A stretch of 64,000 nt of DNA from positions 124,001 through 188,000 of the forward strand of contig QJPP01007596.1 in assembly GCA_003996215.1 (NCBI GenBank), read 5' to 3'. This DNA is from Jaltomata sinuosa. Taxonomy: Eukaryota > Streptophyta > Magnoliopsida > Solanales > Solanaceae. This document shows positions 11,976 through 24,660 of the stretch, one piece after another; position 1 is the stretch's first letter, and each line of letters starts with the position of its first letter. The notes under the pieces were generated by a model. That model was not told the DNA's origin, did not search any database, and saw only the letters and a program-made list of their open reading frames with translations. Position numbers and translations under genes: made by a program.

Positions 11976-13500
11976 TCTAAAAGGATTTTTCTTTAAAGTA
12001 TTTGAATACACTAGGAATATACAGTGATACAATATGTATACAAACTTGACCAAATTGATAAGTAGCTATGATATGAGGCAAAATTTTATAAATAGCTATA
12101 GTTTGCTAAATTATTCAAGGTCCATAGCTTAAGTTTCTTAATTACAAAGCGTAGCTAATTTCAAGTTGTAAAATCAACCCTCGATTTGTATATAAACACG
12201 TACCATAAAAAATGATTCCTAAAAATCAGTTAGAAAGATCTTTTTAAAATGGAAATCTCCATAAATCATGCATCTTTTACTCTCATTAATATTCTCTCTT
12301 CATAATTGACTGATACAGCTGAAAAATCTCAGATACAAATAACCATTCATATACTTTACAATTTCATATACTAATGTGCTCACCATTTAATGTATATATG
12401 TATTTGAGATTCAAGTTTACTAAGCATATACATTTTAAATGTATATACTGATATGTATAAATCTCATATACATTTTAATCTCAAAAGTTTGAATCTCAAA
12501 GTATGAATCTCATATACATTTGAACCTCAAAGGTATGAATCTCATATACAAATGTATAACAAAAAATAAAGCATTCCAATTGCACAAATTTTAATTGTAT
12601 ATATCAAATTGAGATTCATGTTAACTAAGCATATATGTTTCAAATGTATATAGTGATAGGTATAATCTCATATAGAAAACTCAACTGAGATTCAATTATA
12701 CAAAACTCAAACCCAGATTCAATTATACTCTTTTTGTATATACGTTTTAAAATTTTCTTATTTTATTTTGTATTTGTATATACGCGTGTCATATACAATT
12801 ATATGTGAATGGTGATTTGAGCTATTATCGACAAATTTGAAGAGAGAGTATATGGTAAATTAAGATGCTCATGATTTATGTTATTTTTCATTTTTAGATA
12901 ATATACGTTTCTTTTCCCCCAAAATGTATATATGTTGCCCAAAATAATAGTTACTTATTCTAAACTATACCTATAAAATGTAATTATGTAAAAGTTAACC
13001 CATATCTCATAATTAAGCCCTTTAATATTCTATGTCCCATAATTTTTCCATGATATAATTCCAATAAAAAATAATGATCCAATATCATCCCCCTCTAGTG
13101 CCATTATGCAGATCAAGAGGACAGACAATGGAAATAAAAAATTCCTTGACATGTGGAACACATTATAAAACTTCAATTAAACGTGTCTCTATAGCTATAA
13201 CGGCCAAAAGGGACCAAGAAAATCTCTACATCCAATTATTAAATATTCGCTTTTACTTGTTCATTTTAGATTGCACGCTTATTAAAAAAATAATTGATAT
13301 AAATATTTTATCGTAATACACATATTAATTGATATTTAGTATTGAATCTTAGAAAATTATTTGAGGAATAAGTAATTAATACTAAGGATAAAACATGACA
13401 CACAATAATTATCTTTTCTTGATATGTTAAAACTTAAAAGTGACAAATAAAAGTGAAAATCTATTTTTAAAATAATGAACAAGTAAGAGTGAACGAAAAA
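11976..13500. other. AT-rich intergenic DNA with ATATACATTT/GAATCTCA motifs
   Basis: 12340-12800 contains many copies of ATATACATTT and of GAATCTCA or its inverse in no strict order. No gene-like frame was seen. Confidence 0.4.
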
Positions 13501-13503
13501 AGT

Positions 13504-13617
13504 AGTAAACAAGAGAGATTGCTCAGATGGTAAACGCTCTTCATTTTCAGTTCTATAATTGCGACTTGAGTCACTAAAAAATAAAAAGGTGGGAGATCCG
13601 AGAAAAGGGTAAAGAAA
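13504..13617 (+). repeat. tRNA-derived SINE-like segment (5' part)
   Basis: GATTGCTCAGATGGTAAACG resembles a box A region and TTGCGACTTGAGTCACT a box B region about 35 bp later. AAAAAGGTGGGAGATCCGAG follows. This matches the 5' half of a tRNA-derived SINE; the 3' part is absent or interrupted by the MITE that begins at 13626. Confidence 0.5.
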
Positions 13618-13625
13618 AACACATA

Positions 13626-13887
13626 CTCCCTCCGTTCCATATTAGTTGCACATTTTCCTTTTTACACGCATATTAAGAAATTATAAATAATTTTTTTTTT
13701 TACTAATTTACCCTTTAAAAAATTTCTTTGGAACTTTAAAAACAAATGTGAACACTTTCAAAAAGAATTAATTGCAAGAATAATATGGAAAAAATTTAAT
13801 TAATATTTTTTTTATTTAGTAAAGTGGTCAATTAATATGAGATAACTATTTTTAATGGAGTGAGCAATTAATATGGGATATAGGGAA
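13626..13887. mobile_element. Stowaway-like MITE
   Basis: Left CTCCCTCCGTTCCATATTAG; reverse complement of the right end TTCCCTATATCCCATATTAA, flanked by TA. It is the same family as the elements at 20002 and 20364. Confidence 0.8.
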
Positions 13888-15269
13888 TATTAGTGGTGGC
13901 ATAAAAAGTCTTAGTTTTTCCAAAAATAAAAGGACAAACTGGTAAGCAAGTGGAATAAATTAGTGGAAACTCCAAAATAAAGATCTTTGATCACTTAAAA
14001 GTATGATCTTCCAATTGCTAAATCTGTACCCCACTTTCCCTTTTTCGTTTTTAAGTTGTGTCAAAGTGTTACTGTGCTTTAAGAGAAAAACTAAAATAAG
14101 ACAATCTAAGTAAAAAGTAGTTAGCTTAGTATACAGACATATCTTATCTTAAAAAAATGAAGACTTCATGTACATATTTCACATCACATTCACTTCCAGC
14201 TTCTTTTGAACAAAGAAAAAAATAGCCCACACAGTCGATTGATATATATCCTCCCCTTGTTTTCCATTATGAAAAATATAGGCGGAATGATATGGAAGAC
14301 TCCCGTACTTGATTCGAGGGAGATTATTTTTTCAATAAGTAATTTTATGTTTTTTTAAATTTAGTTTTGAAGATGTAGGTTACTTGATTAGATCATATCA
14401 AATATTTTTGTATAGTTTTCTTTGTCGTGATTTGTCGCTGTCATAATTTGTAGCACTTATTAGTTTTCGCATGACGCCATGTTTATTTCGATCCCAACAC
14501 AATTTGATCTTCGCACATACCTTAAGAAAAAATAATTGATATAGATATTTTACCAAATTCTCATATTTATTGATGAAAGTTTTAGGTCTTAAGGAATAAG
14601 TAATTAATGATAAAGATAAAACATGATAAAAATATATTTTTCACTTGATAGTATATAAGTAAAAATATATTTTTAATATAGTGAACAAGTAAAAGGAAGC
14701 AAGCTCCCTCCGACAGTCCCTGGACGATTCTCGATTCTTAAAGATGTTGAGGGATTAGACGGCAGTTGAAAGAGTTGCTCGAAAGCTTGGCAAAGATGCG
14801 AAAAAAAGCCTATCTAAGGAGAACGTATTTAAAAATCATATAAGAAAATTTCAATAAAAGAAAAAAATTGACAGACTCTTTGGAAATTTCATTAATACTT
14901 ATGTATAATTTATGTGATAACATTTAACTTACGACCATTTTTTTAAGAAAAAGAAGATCTTAAAAACTTAGACATTTGAAAGACATACACAAATCTAGCA
15001 TGTGAAAGACGATCTTAAGAAAAGATCACATCCATTTACAAAAAATAACAAAACAACGGGATATTCCAATCCCCATTTACAACAACAACAATCAAAAAGT
15101 GTTGTACCCCATCTCTTATTTTTCTCCTCCTTCACCAAATCACCTCTAAATTCTTGTATAAAACAAAAAAACTAATCCCAAAAAAGAAAGAACCTACAAA
15201 AAGAAAAAAATTGACTTCTTAATTATATTTACCCTAATCTACAAGACAAGATATTTGTTTAATTAAAAG
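13888..15269. other. Intergenic DNA downstream of the HLS1-like gene
   Basis: AT-rich, no recognisable coding or repeat family. The last 250 bases next to the stop codon at 15270 are probably its 3' UTR. Confidence 0.4.
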
Positions 15270-17259
15270 TTAAACTTCTCTTGGATCAACAAATATAGAA
15301 AGACCAGGCCGTGATTTTGTCCAATCACCCACAGTCCCGTCACTGTAGTCTTCCCCTAATCGTTTTATACACCATAAATCCTCGGCGCATGATAGTTTTT
15401 TCCAGTGTGGAATTCCTAACTTAAGCGGTTCGCAACTTGCTACTTCCGTAGCCACCACTCCGCAACCCGATTCACCCGCTAAATTATGGGCCCAATCACA
15501 AAGGGCCTTAGTCAACTTTATCAATAATGGGCCTTCCCCACCAAGCCCATATAAGAAATGAAGCCCAAAAGGCCTGAAAACTTCGGGTACAGACGGAACC
15601 TTAAGCCAAGGAAACGCCCGGTCCATATAACGACTCGTTTTAGCTAAAATTTTCATCATCCTGGACGCGCCACGAACCTCGAGTTTGAACACGTCCTTAC
15701 AGTTCCACACACTGAGTACAGCCCATGACTCAGGCTGCTGACTCGTTAAGAACTCGCTCACACCTTGCCAGTTTCGCGAAAAAACACCCTTTGGAACTGC
15801 TAGAAAAGTGCCCAAATTGAGTTTATTTTTCAGAATTGACTCAATGTCTTTAGGGAAGAACTCTGTGGTGGAGAATTTATGGCGATACAGAGTTTCAGCT
15901 TCAGTTGGGGTGAGCTTGAAGATGGTTACAGTTGTCGAAACTTTGACCCGGTGAGCGTAAACGGGTTGGACCAAAATGGATGGGGTACGGAACTTGGCGT
16001 AGCCACATTTGTGTGTGAAGAGTTTAACAGAAGGAAGGTTGTCGTTTTCAGTAGCTATATATGAATATTCAGCACCATTTTCTCTGAACCATTCTTCCAT
16101 CTTGTGCACCAATTTCAACCCAATTCCCTTTCTCCTGTTAAAAAGAAAATAGGATTGAAACATATTTTGTGGATTGATAGGGTAAGAAATACTTATATAA
16201 ATCAGATCATTTATAAAATAATAAGTGTGCATGCACGCACATTAGGTACAAGTGCACTATGCACCAATTCTCTTGTGTATGTGCACCAGTTGTATTCTTT
16301 TAATTATTTCAATTTATGTGATTTAACTCGAATTACGAAGATCAAATCAGCTATAACTAGGACAAATAAGTTGAAATTGAGGAATATAATTTGAACCATT
16401 ATCAAAACCTTCTTATGACGTTAAAAACAACTTTATAGTCTATAATATATACTCCATATAAAGGAAAGAGGAGAAATAATATGAGGTCATTAGAATGTGT
16501 CTGATTTTGGAAAATACTAAACAATCGCATCATGAATAGATAGAAATGCAAAAAGTAGTTACCGGTGATGGGGAGAGACACGAAGGCCTAAAATATAGGC
16601 AAGTTTAGTGAAAACAGGGAGGTGTTGCTGAGGTAATTTGGTGAAATCGTGATTGTTCCTGGACAGTCTCTTTCCACACGTAACGGTTTTGATACACCCT
16701 CTTATCATCCCTACTATTCTCCTTTCTCCTTCTCCTCCATTTCCCACCACTATCTCTGCCACCTGTGATCATCATCATCAAATTAATGACAATAAAACGG
16801 CTGATAGAATGATATCAATGTTCCAATGATCACTTAAAGCTTGACTGATACACCAGATAAAATGGAACTCATAGTCGTGGATATTTCATCTTATCCCGTC
16901 AGAAGAATAGGACAAATTAGTCTAGGAATTATAATTTCAGAACAATAATTCATATGAAGCAGAGCTTTTGAACAATGAATGAGTTCCAACTGAACGTCAA
17001 ATATCACTAAAATTCAATAAATACTATTAAAATCTCATGGAATTCAAATTGTGAATATGAAAAAGAGATGTACCAGCATGAGATAGGCAGGGGAATGGCG
17101 AACTCTGCAAATAGGGTCACCTAAAAGGTCAGTGAAAAGAGAGAGTTTTCCACTGGGACCAACTTCACATCTTCTTTCTACCTCTTCAACTTGTCTGCAA
17201 TCTTTCTTAGCGTTAAATTCCCTCACCACTATTCTCACTTGTTCATTAAACCCCACCAT
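15270..17259 (-). CDS. HLS1: HOOKLESS1-like GNAT-family N-acetyltransferase (complete, three exons)
   Basis: Plant HLS1 proteins are putative N-acetyltransferases acting in the nucleus. In Arabidopsis HLS1 is needed for apical hook formation and links ethylene to differential auxin growth. Coding exons on the minus strand: 17259-17074, 16762-16563, 16134-15270; GT-AG borders fit and phases join, giving 416 residues (Arabidopsis HLS1 is about 403). The ATG at 17259 is chosen because the frame upstream lacks another ATG. Exon 1 has the diagnostic ERRCEVGPSGKLSLFTDLLG block. Exon 2 has VGMIRGCIKTVTCG and LGLRVSP. The exon 2-3 join forms the acetyl-CoA loop RRKGIG, followed by YSYIATENDN. The long C-terminal part contains SWAVLSVWNCKD, FGLHFLYGLGGEGP and a GDWTKSRPG...FVDPRE end typical of HLS1. 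No frame break was seen. Whether it is the HLS1 orthologue or one of the HLS1-like paralogues cannot be decided here. Confidence 0.93.
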
Positions 17260-17437
17260 CGAGAGCAATTAGAAGAGCAGAGGGGAAAGGTGGAAAGAAA
17301 GGGGGCGGTTAATAAACCTTTTTTTCTGTTTTTTGTGGGTGTCTAGTTAAGAGTGAAGGTGAGTAGTTGGTTATGATTTGCAAATATTACAAGAGATAAT
17401 GCCTTACTTCTTTCGATACAAATTGCCTGCCCACTCC

Positions 17438-17445
17438 CTTTTATA
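17438..17445 (-). promoter_or_regulatory. TATA box of the HLS1-like gene
   Basis: TATAAAAG on the minus strand, about 180 bp upstream of the ATG at 17259, followed by a C/T-rich leader. Position and consensus fit a plant core promoter; the start of transcription is inferred. Confidence 0.6.
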
Positions 17446-17459
17446 CTGATTTTGGCCCC

Positions 17460-18800
17460 TCTCTCTCCGTATTGCCTATAAATTTTACACAAAATACATG
17501 GCTAATTTAGAATTTATTATTTATAACCTAATGATTTAGCCATTTTGAGTTACTAGTGTTTGAGAATAAAATTTATATGTTTGAAGTAGTCTTCTTTTTC
17601 AAAATAGTTGTCACGTGCACTTTTTTAGAATTAATTTGATTAATTTTTAAAGTTAAATTAGATTAGATTAATGCAATATTTTAAAATTAAATTTTTTGAA
17701 TATTCAAAAACTATACATAAAGTACTATAATTTATAATTTTTCTCATATCAATATGATAAAATAATATTGGTCAAGGTTCATATTGTTTAACTCTCAAAA
17801 AGAAAATTGTGACAAGTATTTTGAGACGGAGAAAATACTATAAATCATAATAATTAACAACTTAAAATATTTAAAAAAGATTCGATAAAAAAATACTTAG
17901 TTGACGGTAGAAATTTTAACCGTGCCATGTAAATTGGGATAATCGGAGACAGAAGAGTGACAAATAATTTTCCTCTTTACTATCCCCCAGTCATCGGCAC
18001 CTCTCTCATTTAACAACTATGGGATGGTCGATGAAGCCTTTCATTTCAGGTGAGTAAATTATAATCAATTTCAAATAGAGATAAGATGAAATTACAGTAA
18101 ATTAATGACTTATATGAAAATAGTTTCATTAATATAGTTTTATTGAAATACTTAATACTTATAAATTATTCATATAGTCCACTCGAACTAAGTTGGAATA
18201 AAAATCTAATTTATCTAATTACGTTTTATTGTTAGAAAAAGGGTGTGATGTTTAGTGACTAAGTACAGTTGAAAATTTTAAATTCTTACTATCACTGATT
18301 AATTACTCTTAATTTAGATAAGCGTTTTGGCAAGTCCCTTTCGATTCCTTTTATGCAACTCTTCAACTTTCTCATTGGAAGTGGTGAGTGGTGAACATGG
18401 TAATGATAATGAAAGAATTAATTAATTAATTTTCACTAAGTAGTATTTAATTTGAGTAATGATCATCAAGAAAGAGAAGAAGAAATGGCTGCGGAGTTTC
18501 GTTCCACCTGTTGTACTTCTCTCCAACTTTAATTCCCATAACATAATGACCCCATTTTGTAATCATTGCCCTTCCTCAATGCACTAATTTTCTTTTGCTA
18601 ATTTCACACTTAGCCCCCCCTCTAATCTTATTCACTGCAAATATTTTAATTATTACTGTAGTACTTTTTAAATTATTCGTGTTTTTAGATGACAATATTA
18701 CATGGGTTGAATTGAGTTAAATAAGTTTTTTTATTAAAAAATAGAGTTTAATATGACATGATGCCAACTAAGAGAGAAAGAGATTTCGTGATGTTTGATA
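17460..18800. other. Upstream region of the HLS1-like gene, no further feature recognised
   Basis: AT-rich intergenic DNA. Upstream control elements of the HLS1-like gene may lie in its right-adjacent part, but none was identified. Confidence 0.4.
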
Positions 18801-19560
18801 AAAAATAATAGTTGAGTAATTTTATAGTCCTAAAACAACAAAAATAATTTTAGTAGACAATTCTCAAAACATGAATGACCATATAGGAAACTAAATTGGA
18901 CTTTTCTTAAAAAAAATTGAGGGTAGGGAAAAAGAATTACAAAGTGGAGAATCGAACCCTCACCAATAATGTAAAAGTTTTTCTTTTGGCCAAAACACCA
19001 AGATGGTGGGCCATTACACGAATATAAATTGACGAAAGGGAAAGAAAAATACAAGTGAGGAGAAGGTCGAGAAACAGGTCGAGAACCTTCTCCCATGGAG
19101 ATTCTAAGAGGAGAAGATAAAAAGACTACTAGGGTGACTTGAGAGATTCTTATGATGCCTTCTACTCATTTAAAGGATGTCTTTATAGGCCAAAAAGTCA
19201 AACCGTCACTTCAATGTGAAATGACTACATGCTTAGCACTGAAAAGGCCACCTAACAGTATGTGTCTAAGCTCTGGCATTGCACTCACGATTGATTGGGA
19301 TCAAGTTGGCGCAAAGTTCGAAATTGATTGTTCTCTAGTGACTGGTATCTTGTGTCTCAGTCGTAGGATGACTTACCCCCGGGAAGAGGCATCACAGGCT
19401 ACCTAGTTATGGAACTACTTTGTATGAATTGGTGCTAAATCGCTTTCCAAAACTCTCTCGGCCATAACAAGTGCTCCTTCGATTTTGATTTGACCACATG
19501 TCATGGTCTGATTCGTTCTTTTGCCCGACACATTATTTCCCCCCATATATGTTCATGTAG
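18800..19560. other. Unexplained segment of higher GC
   Basis: 19100-19500 is visibly less AT-rich than its surroundings but holds only an 84-codon frame (19152-19406, +) with no recognised family. On the minus strand around 18940-19010 there is a box B-like GGTTCGATTCTC preceded by TGGCCCACCATCTTGG, which may be a SINE remnant. The whole could be a decayed retroelement LTR. Confidence 0.3.
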
Positions 19561-20001
19561 AGTGTTGTTTATAATATACATTGCATTGAATTATTATTTA
19601 GTAAAAACCAATATAGTTGCGCTCCAGTGCCTCTATTCGTCCCATTTAAACAAACCTGAGATTCTTTGAATGGGAAAAAGAGAATCCTAATTAAAACAAA
19701 AATTCTGGCCATGTCTAACTTTGCTTTTATTTTATACTTAGAAAGTGACCCGGTCATTCTTTATACATTTATTTTGAGAAAAACTAATGTTTACAATTGA
19801 ATTAATATATTACAACGCACAAAACGGTCTGGACAATGATTGCATTTTAAATGGAAAATGTCATGATCATGGACAAAAAATAAATTCACAATAAATATTA
19901 CTTATAAACACATTCACCCCTTCCAATTTTTTCGGTGCAACTTCTTACATTATTTTACTATATGTTCCGATATTTTCAATTAGACCCTAACTAAAATTGT
20001 A

Positions 20002-20264
20002 CTCCCTCCGTCTCATATTAGTTGATCACTTTCTTTTTTACACGCATATTAAGAAATCATAAATAAGAAGATAATTTTACTAATTCACCCCTTAAGAAAT
20101 TTCTTTGAAACTTTATAAACAAGTGTAAACAGTTTCAAAAAGAATTAATTGCACAGATAATATTGAAAAAATTTAATTAATGCTTTGTTGATTTAGTAAG
20201 ATGGACAACTAATATAAAACAATTATTTTTAGTATAGTGACCAACTAATATGGGATATAGGGAG
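20002..20264. mobile_element. Stowaway-like MITE
   Basis: Left CTCCCTCCGTCTCATATTAG, reverse complement of right end CTCCCTATATCCCATATTAG, flanked by TA on both sides. Internally close to the element at 13626 (shared TTTTTTACACGCATATTAAG). Confidence 0.85.
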
Positions 20265-20363
20265 TACTCTACATGATAATGACCACAAAATAATTGAGCG
20301 CATATATAAAGACACATTTAGCTTTAAGGAAAGTGAAAGGAAAGAATTGAGAACAAACTTGTA

Positions 20364-20585
20364 CTCTTCCCGATTCATATTAGTGGTTACTGTTTTTTTA
20401 CACGCTCTTTAACAAATTATAAATAAGAAGTATCTTTTACTAGTTTATTCTTTTAACTTTTTTCAATGTAAGCAATGGACAAAATGAATATTTTTTATTA
20501 ATTTTATCTTAATTTTATAAATTGACAAGCATTTTGGAAAGGACATTTTTAATAGTATTGACAACTTATAATACAGGATAGAGGG
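20364..20585. mobile_element. Stowaway-like MITE, diverged copy
   Basis: Left CTCTTCCCGATTCATATTAG; reverse complement of right end CCCTCTATCCTGTATTATAA; flanked by TA. Shares the internal TTTTTTTACACGC block with the two preceding copies. Confidence 0.7.
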
Positions 20586-20749
20586 TAAATAGAATTCTAC
20601 TTGGCCAAATCAAGTCAATTTCACTTGTGAATTGACTTTATTAATCGATTTTTTTTTTGTTTTTTTCTAAGGAACTATTTGCTATCCCATTTAGGAATTT
20701 TGTGTTCTCAGCTTCTCTCTGGGATTTTTTTTTAAGTGTCGGGTTTTTA

Positions 20750-21260
20750 TCTTTTATTTTTGAGTTTCATACGTAAATTATTGAAAGCGTGAGTTTTATA
20801 CCTAAACTATTACTCGCTAGTTTGAGAAACACACCTCAACGTTGACTGAACCAAGTGTTTGTATACAAACACATTTAGGCGCGTCTGACCATTAAATATT
20901 CTGTTAATGTAGCATATTTTTATTTTTTTTAGAAGATACATCATTTTTTAAAGAAAATTTCAGTTGATTTTATCCTAAACTCTCCCCTTTTTCTTCATCA
21001 TTTTTCAACACAATGCATATTTAATTTTTAATCGAATACTAATACTTTTTTTTTTACTGTTTTTTTTTCAAGGTTGAATTTTTTTTTTACCCGAAGTATC
21101 ATATGGCAGGTTTTTTAAATAAAAGAGAGTATAGTATGCACACCATCACATTTTCGTTGAAGAGTGTTTCTCAAACTAATGAGTGATAATTTAAGTATGA
21201 AACTCATACTTTCAATACTTTAGGTATGAAACTCAAAAAAAAATAAAAAATTTAAATATA
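20750..21260. mobile_element. Foldback element, probably Mutator type
   Basis: The left arm contains GAGTTTCATACGTAAATTAT and TAGTTTGAGAAACACACCTC; the right arm carries their inverses (GAGTGTTTCTCAAACTA, ATGAAACTC). The arms pair over about 100 bp. I could not define a target duplication with confidence. Confidence 0.6.
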
Positions 21261-22540
21261 TTTTTGATACTTCACTCTTAATTTAAACAATGAAAATGAA
21301 GTACGACTTTTCGAGTAAGTTCCATCACAAATACTCAAGTGTAATTATATGTCTAGATAGCATCATTATTGTGTAAATTATTGTACTTTCAAACTTAAAA
21401 GTTAAAGTAATTAAATACTCTAAACTTTTCTATAGACCTCATACTAATTAGGTGACATATTACTGTATACAAAATATCAGTTTTGTGTGAGACCAAGACA
21501 AAATTTAACATCAGAGGGTTGGTACCACTTCTATTTGTGCAAATAAAAAATTAACACTAAAGTACATGATGATTGAGTTTTGGAAAATAAAATTAATTTA
21601 AGCTTTGTCAAGCAGGTACTGTTGATTAGTGTTTTTCTTGTGCTGGAACTTTCTTGTAGGTTACAAAATATTTAAGAATTGAGTGCTGGTGATTAAAAAT
21701 CATTAGTTTCCTATGGCAAAAAATAACTGGCCTGATTAATTTAGATAAATATTGTATAAGATCAATTAAAAGGATGGTGAATATATCATAAATTACAGTT
21801 GAAAAATAAAATGAAGAAATAAGTATTTCAACTAAGACACGGATATCTCGTTCTCTTTATGAAGATTCAAGTCTATTACTGTGTAATTTTCACTAATTCA
21901 ATAATATAACTCTTGACTTATTTCCTACAGGATACAATAATCAGACAACGTCGTATAACTCAAGCAATTCCGAATTGATAAAAGGGTCCAAAGCTTTACC
22001 AAAAAGAACACCTTCCTTCAATAGAAAATTACTCTATTTTATACTTAATAGATATAATTAAAGACTCAAAATATTTTTTCTTGTCTGAACTCTCTTTAAG
22101 TTCCTCAATCTCAAATTATATAAACATAATGCAATGTTAGGATTTTTTCCACAAGAAAATGTCGAGGAAGTGATTACATGAGTTAAAAAAATAATGACAT
22201 CACTTTCTCCGTTTTATGTTTACTAATATATCATGCCTTTTAATATTTTAATTTTAATATTAAGAACCTATTTAAATTAATTTTTGGCTTTTAACTTAAA
22301 AGCCAAATATAATAAGTTAGAACTCCTAACTTATAACTTTTGACTTATTTTTATCATTCTAATTTAAAATCAAGTGCTTATAAGCACTTTTTTAATTACC
22401 CAAACACCCCATAAAATGCACATAAACACTAACAAAACGAGGTCAAGGGTTTTTTACTAAGAATTTCTCCGATCTCTAAGCTCTAACGAGAAACATAAAA
22501 ATGAAAGATGACAATTATCCCACCGTAGTTCTTGATTGTG
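21261..22540. other. Intergenic DNA, no gene seen
   Basis: AT-rich with no recognised family. A short CTTTCTCCGTTTTATGTTTA near 22205 resembles one end of a Stowaway-like MITE without a partner. Confidence 0.4.
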
Positions 22541-22550
22541 TTTTATTATA

Positions 22551-22841
22551 GGCATAATATGTAAACGCGTTTTTTAACTTGATTTTAACTGACTTCTATG
22601 TCCTTCAATTTTGAGTGTGCACAAGTAGACACTTAAATTTGTATAAAATTGAACAAAAGACACATGCGTTCTACGTGATAATTTGCATCCTATGTGGTAT
22701 CCTACGTGTATTATGCCACGTAGGATGCGTGTGTCTACTTATTCAATTTTATACAAATTTAAGTGTTTACTTGTGCACATTCAAAATTGAAGGACATAAA
22801 TACCAAATATCCAAGATAAAAAATACTTTTATATATTATGC
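22551..22841. mobile_element. Small foldback MITE, 10-bp target duplication TTTTATTATA
   Basis: A strong hairpin: the left part TGTCCTTCAATTTTGAGTGT pairs with the right part around 22775-22797, and pairing continues outward to GGCATAATAT / ATATTATGC. TTTTATTATA occurs at 22541-22550 and 22842-22851. The loop region holds CCTACGTG and its inverse CACGTAGG. The Mutator-type assignment is inferred from the duplication length. Confidence 0.8.
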
Positions 22842-22859
22842 TTTTATTATAATTTGTTA

Positions 22860-24650
22860 AGTGCATGAAACAGTAGATATTTGAAAGAGCATATGCTGAA
22901 GAGACGCTTCTAATTTAGTAATTTACACTAGCATTATTTATTCCACTTAATCAATGTCTAGACAAATCATCTTAGACCATTTTCTATGCTTGTTATTTCT
23001 TCGAAAGCTCTCAAATTAACTTCATACAAATTTTTAGTAATGTATGTATAGATTGTGAATAGAATTGCTTCATACGTCACAAGATCCAACACCAAATTTA
23101 AATGTGTCATTATTGTATTTTTCTGAGCTTTCTAAGTTAATTAATCTGTATCATAATTTATCTAGAGATAAACATGCTCAAAAAAAGTAAAAGAAGTGAA
23201 GATTATACTGGTGATGACAATGAGTGTACCATATTCCAAAGAATATATCCGACCATTAAATGTTCATGAAAATGATATTGTCAATGTCATTACACTTAAT
23301 GTGATGTCATCTTGATTTGTTTTTTAATTATATTCTAAGATTCAACAGTATATAATGCTCCTGCTAATTAATTGGAAAATTAATGTACAACTATATGAAG
23401 GAGTTGTTGACCTGAAATCTTTCTATACATGAGCTACAACTTAAAAACTTTCATTTTTTGGTTGGGACAGGGAAGATACGACGATATTATATATTTCCAA
23501 TTCTTCGAGGGGAAAATAATTGCACATTTGAACATAGAGAATAATGAATTAATCTTGAGCCGTGCGATATTCTTCTTCCTTGTCTTAATTTCTTTCTTCT
23601 TTTTCTTTTGGGGAACTCATATTTTTCTTAATAGTTTTTTTCAACCTCTCCATGGGAGCTTTCACTCTTTTTGTTACAATGATGATTCGAACATACAATT
23701 TTAGAATTGAAAGTGAGGAGTGTTTATCATCCGAGCAACTTTTTCTTGTCTTATCAATAGTCAATTAGGGAGAAAAAAAATTATCTTGTATGTTCAAAGT
23801 AATTTATTGAATATATTTTTGAACAGTTTTAGTTCTTTAAGTTTACCGGACGTGGACATTTTTGTCTTTATTAAAAATTTAACAAATTTTATACGTTAGT
23901 TTTGATAGAAATTGTTTAAAAGAAAGGATTTAGTGGGAGGAACTCACATTTGGAGGTGATATTCTTGCAGTTTTTATTATTTTTTAGAATTTGGTGTAAC
24001 TTTTTGAATTGTTACTTAATTATGTTATTTTCGGTCTAATTTTTGTGTCTAGTGCAATATTTTATGTTGCAATTTTTAAAATGTGCTCGAACTCTTCTAG
24101 TTTGGCTAAATCTTCTTCTTATTCTTCTTCTTTTTTTCTTTTTCTTTTACATTTTCTCTTAAATTTACCAGACAGAATTCGTTAATATATTTGACAAATT
24201 GTTCAAGCATATATTATAGAGATTACTTTAAATCTACCTCAAACATAAAAGATTGTTTTTTCATTTTCATGTCAACTAGGCGCTTAAAAAATACCATAGC
24301 AAATTAATGATCTTTGTTATTCTTTGTCTGGGGACATGGACCACTATGAAATTCTAAGATATTTCTTGAGCAATTAAGCTAATAGTTTTTCTCTTAAACC
24401 ACATTAGGTGCATGAGTATGATAATAATACAGTTACAAATTATCATAAAGTATAATAAGATATATACACATTTGGTGCGCGCGTACACACACAAAGGTGG
24501 GCACACTTGACATGTACACATATTTCGTTTGGTTAAAAATTATAAAAAATATTTTTTTTAAAAATAAGTTTTTTAAATATAAAAGAATTAACTTTCTTAA
24601 TAAAAAAATAGAAGAAATAATTTATATATAATATACTAATATTCTACTCC
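22860..24650. other. AT-rich intergenic DNA, nothing recognised
   Basis: Several small frames exist (for example 23429-23704, +) but they are low-complexity and have no family resemblance. Confidence 0.4.
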
Positions 24651-24660
24651 TCCCTCTAGG

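Noticed and set aside
15879..16394. Plus-strand frames at 15879-16064 and 16104-16394
   Set aside because: They lie antisense to HLS1-like exon 3 and its upstream intron and match no family.
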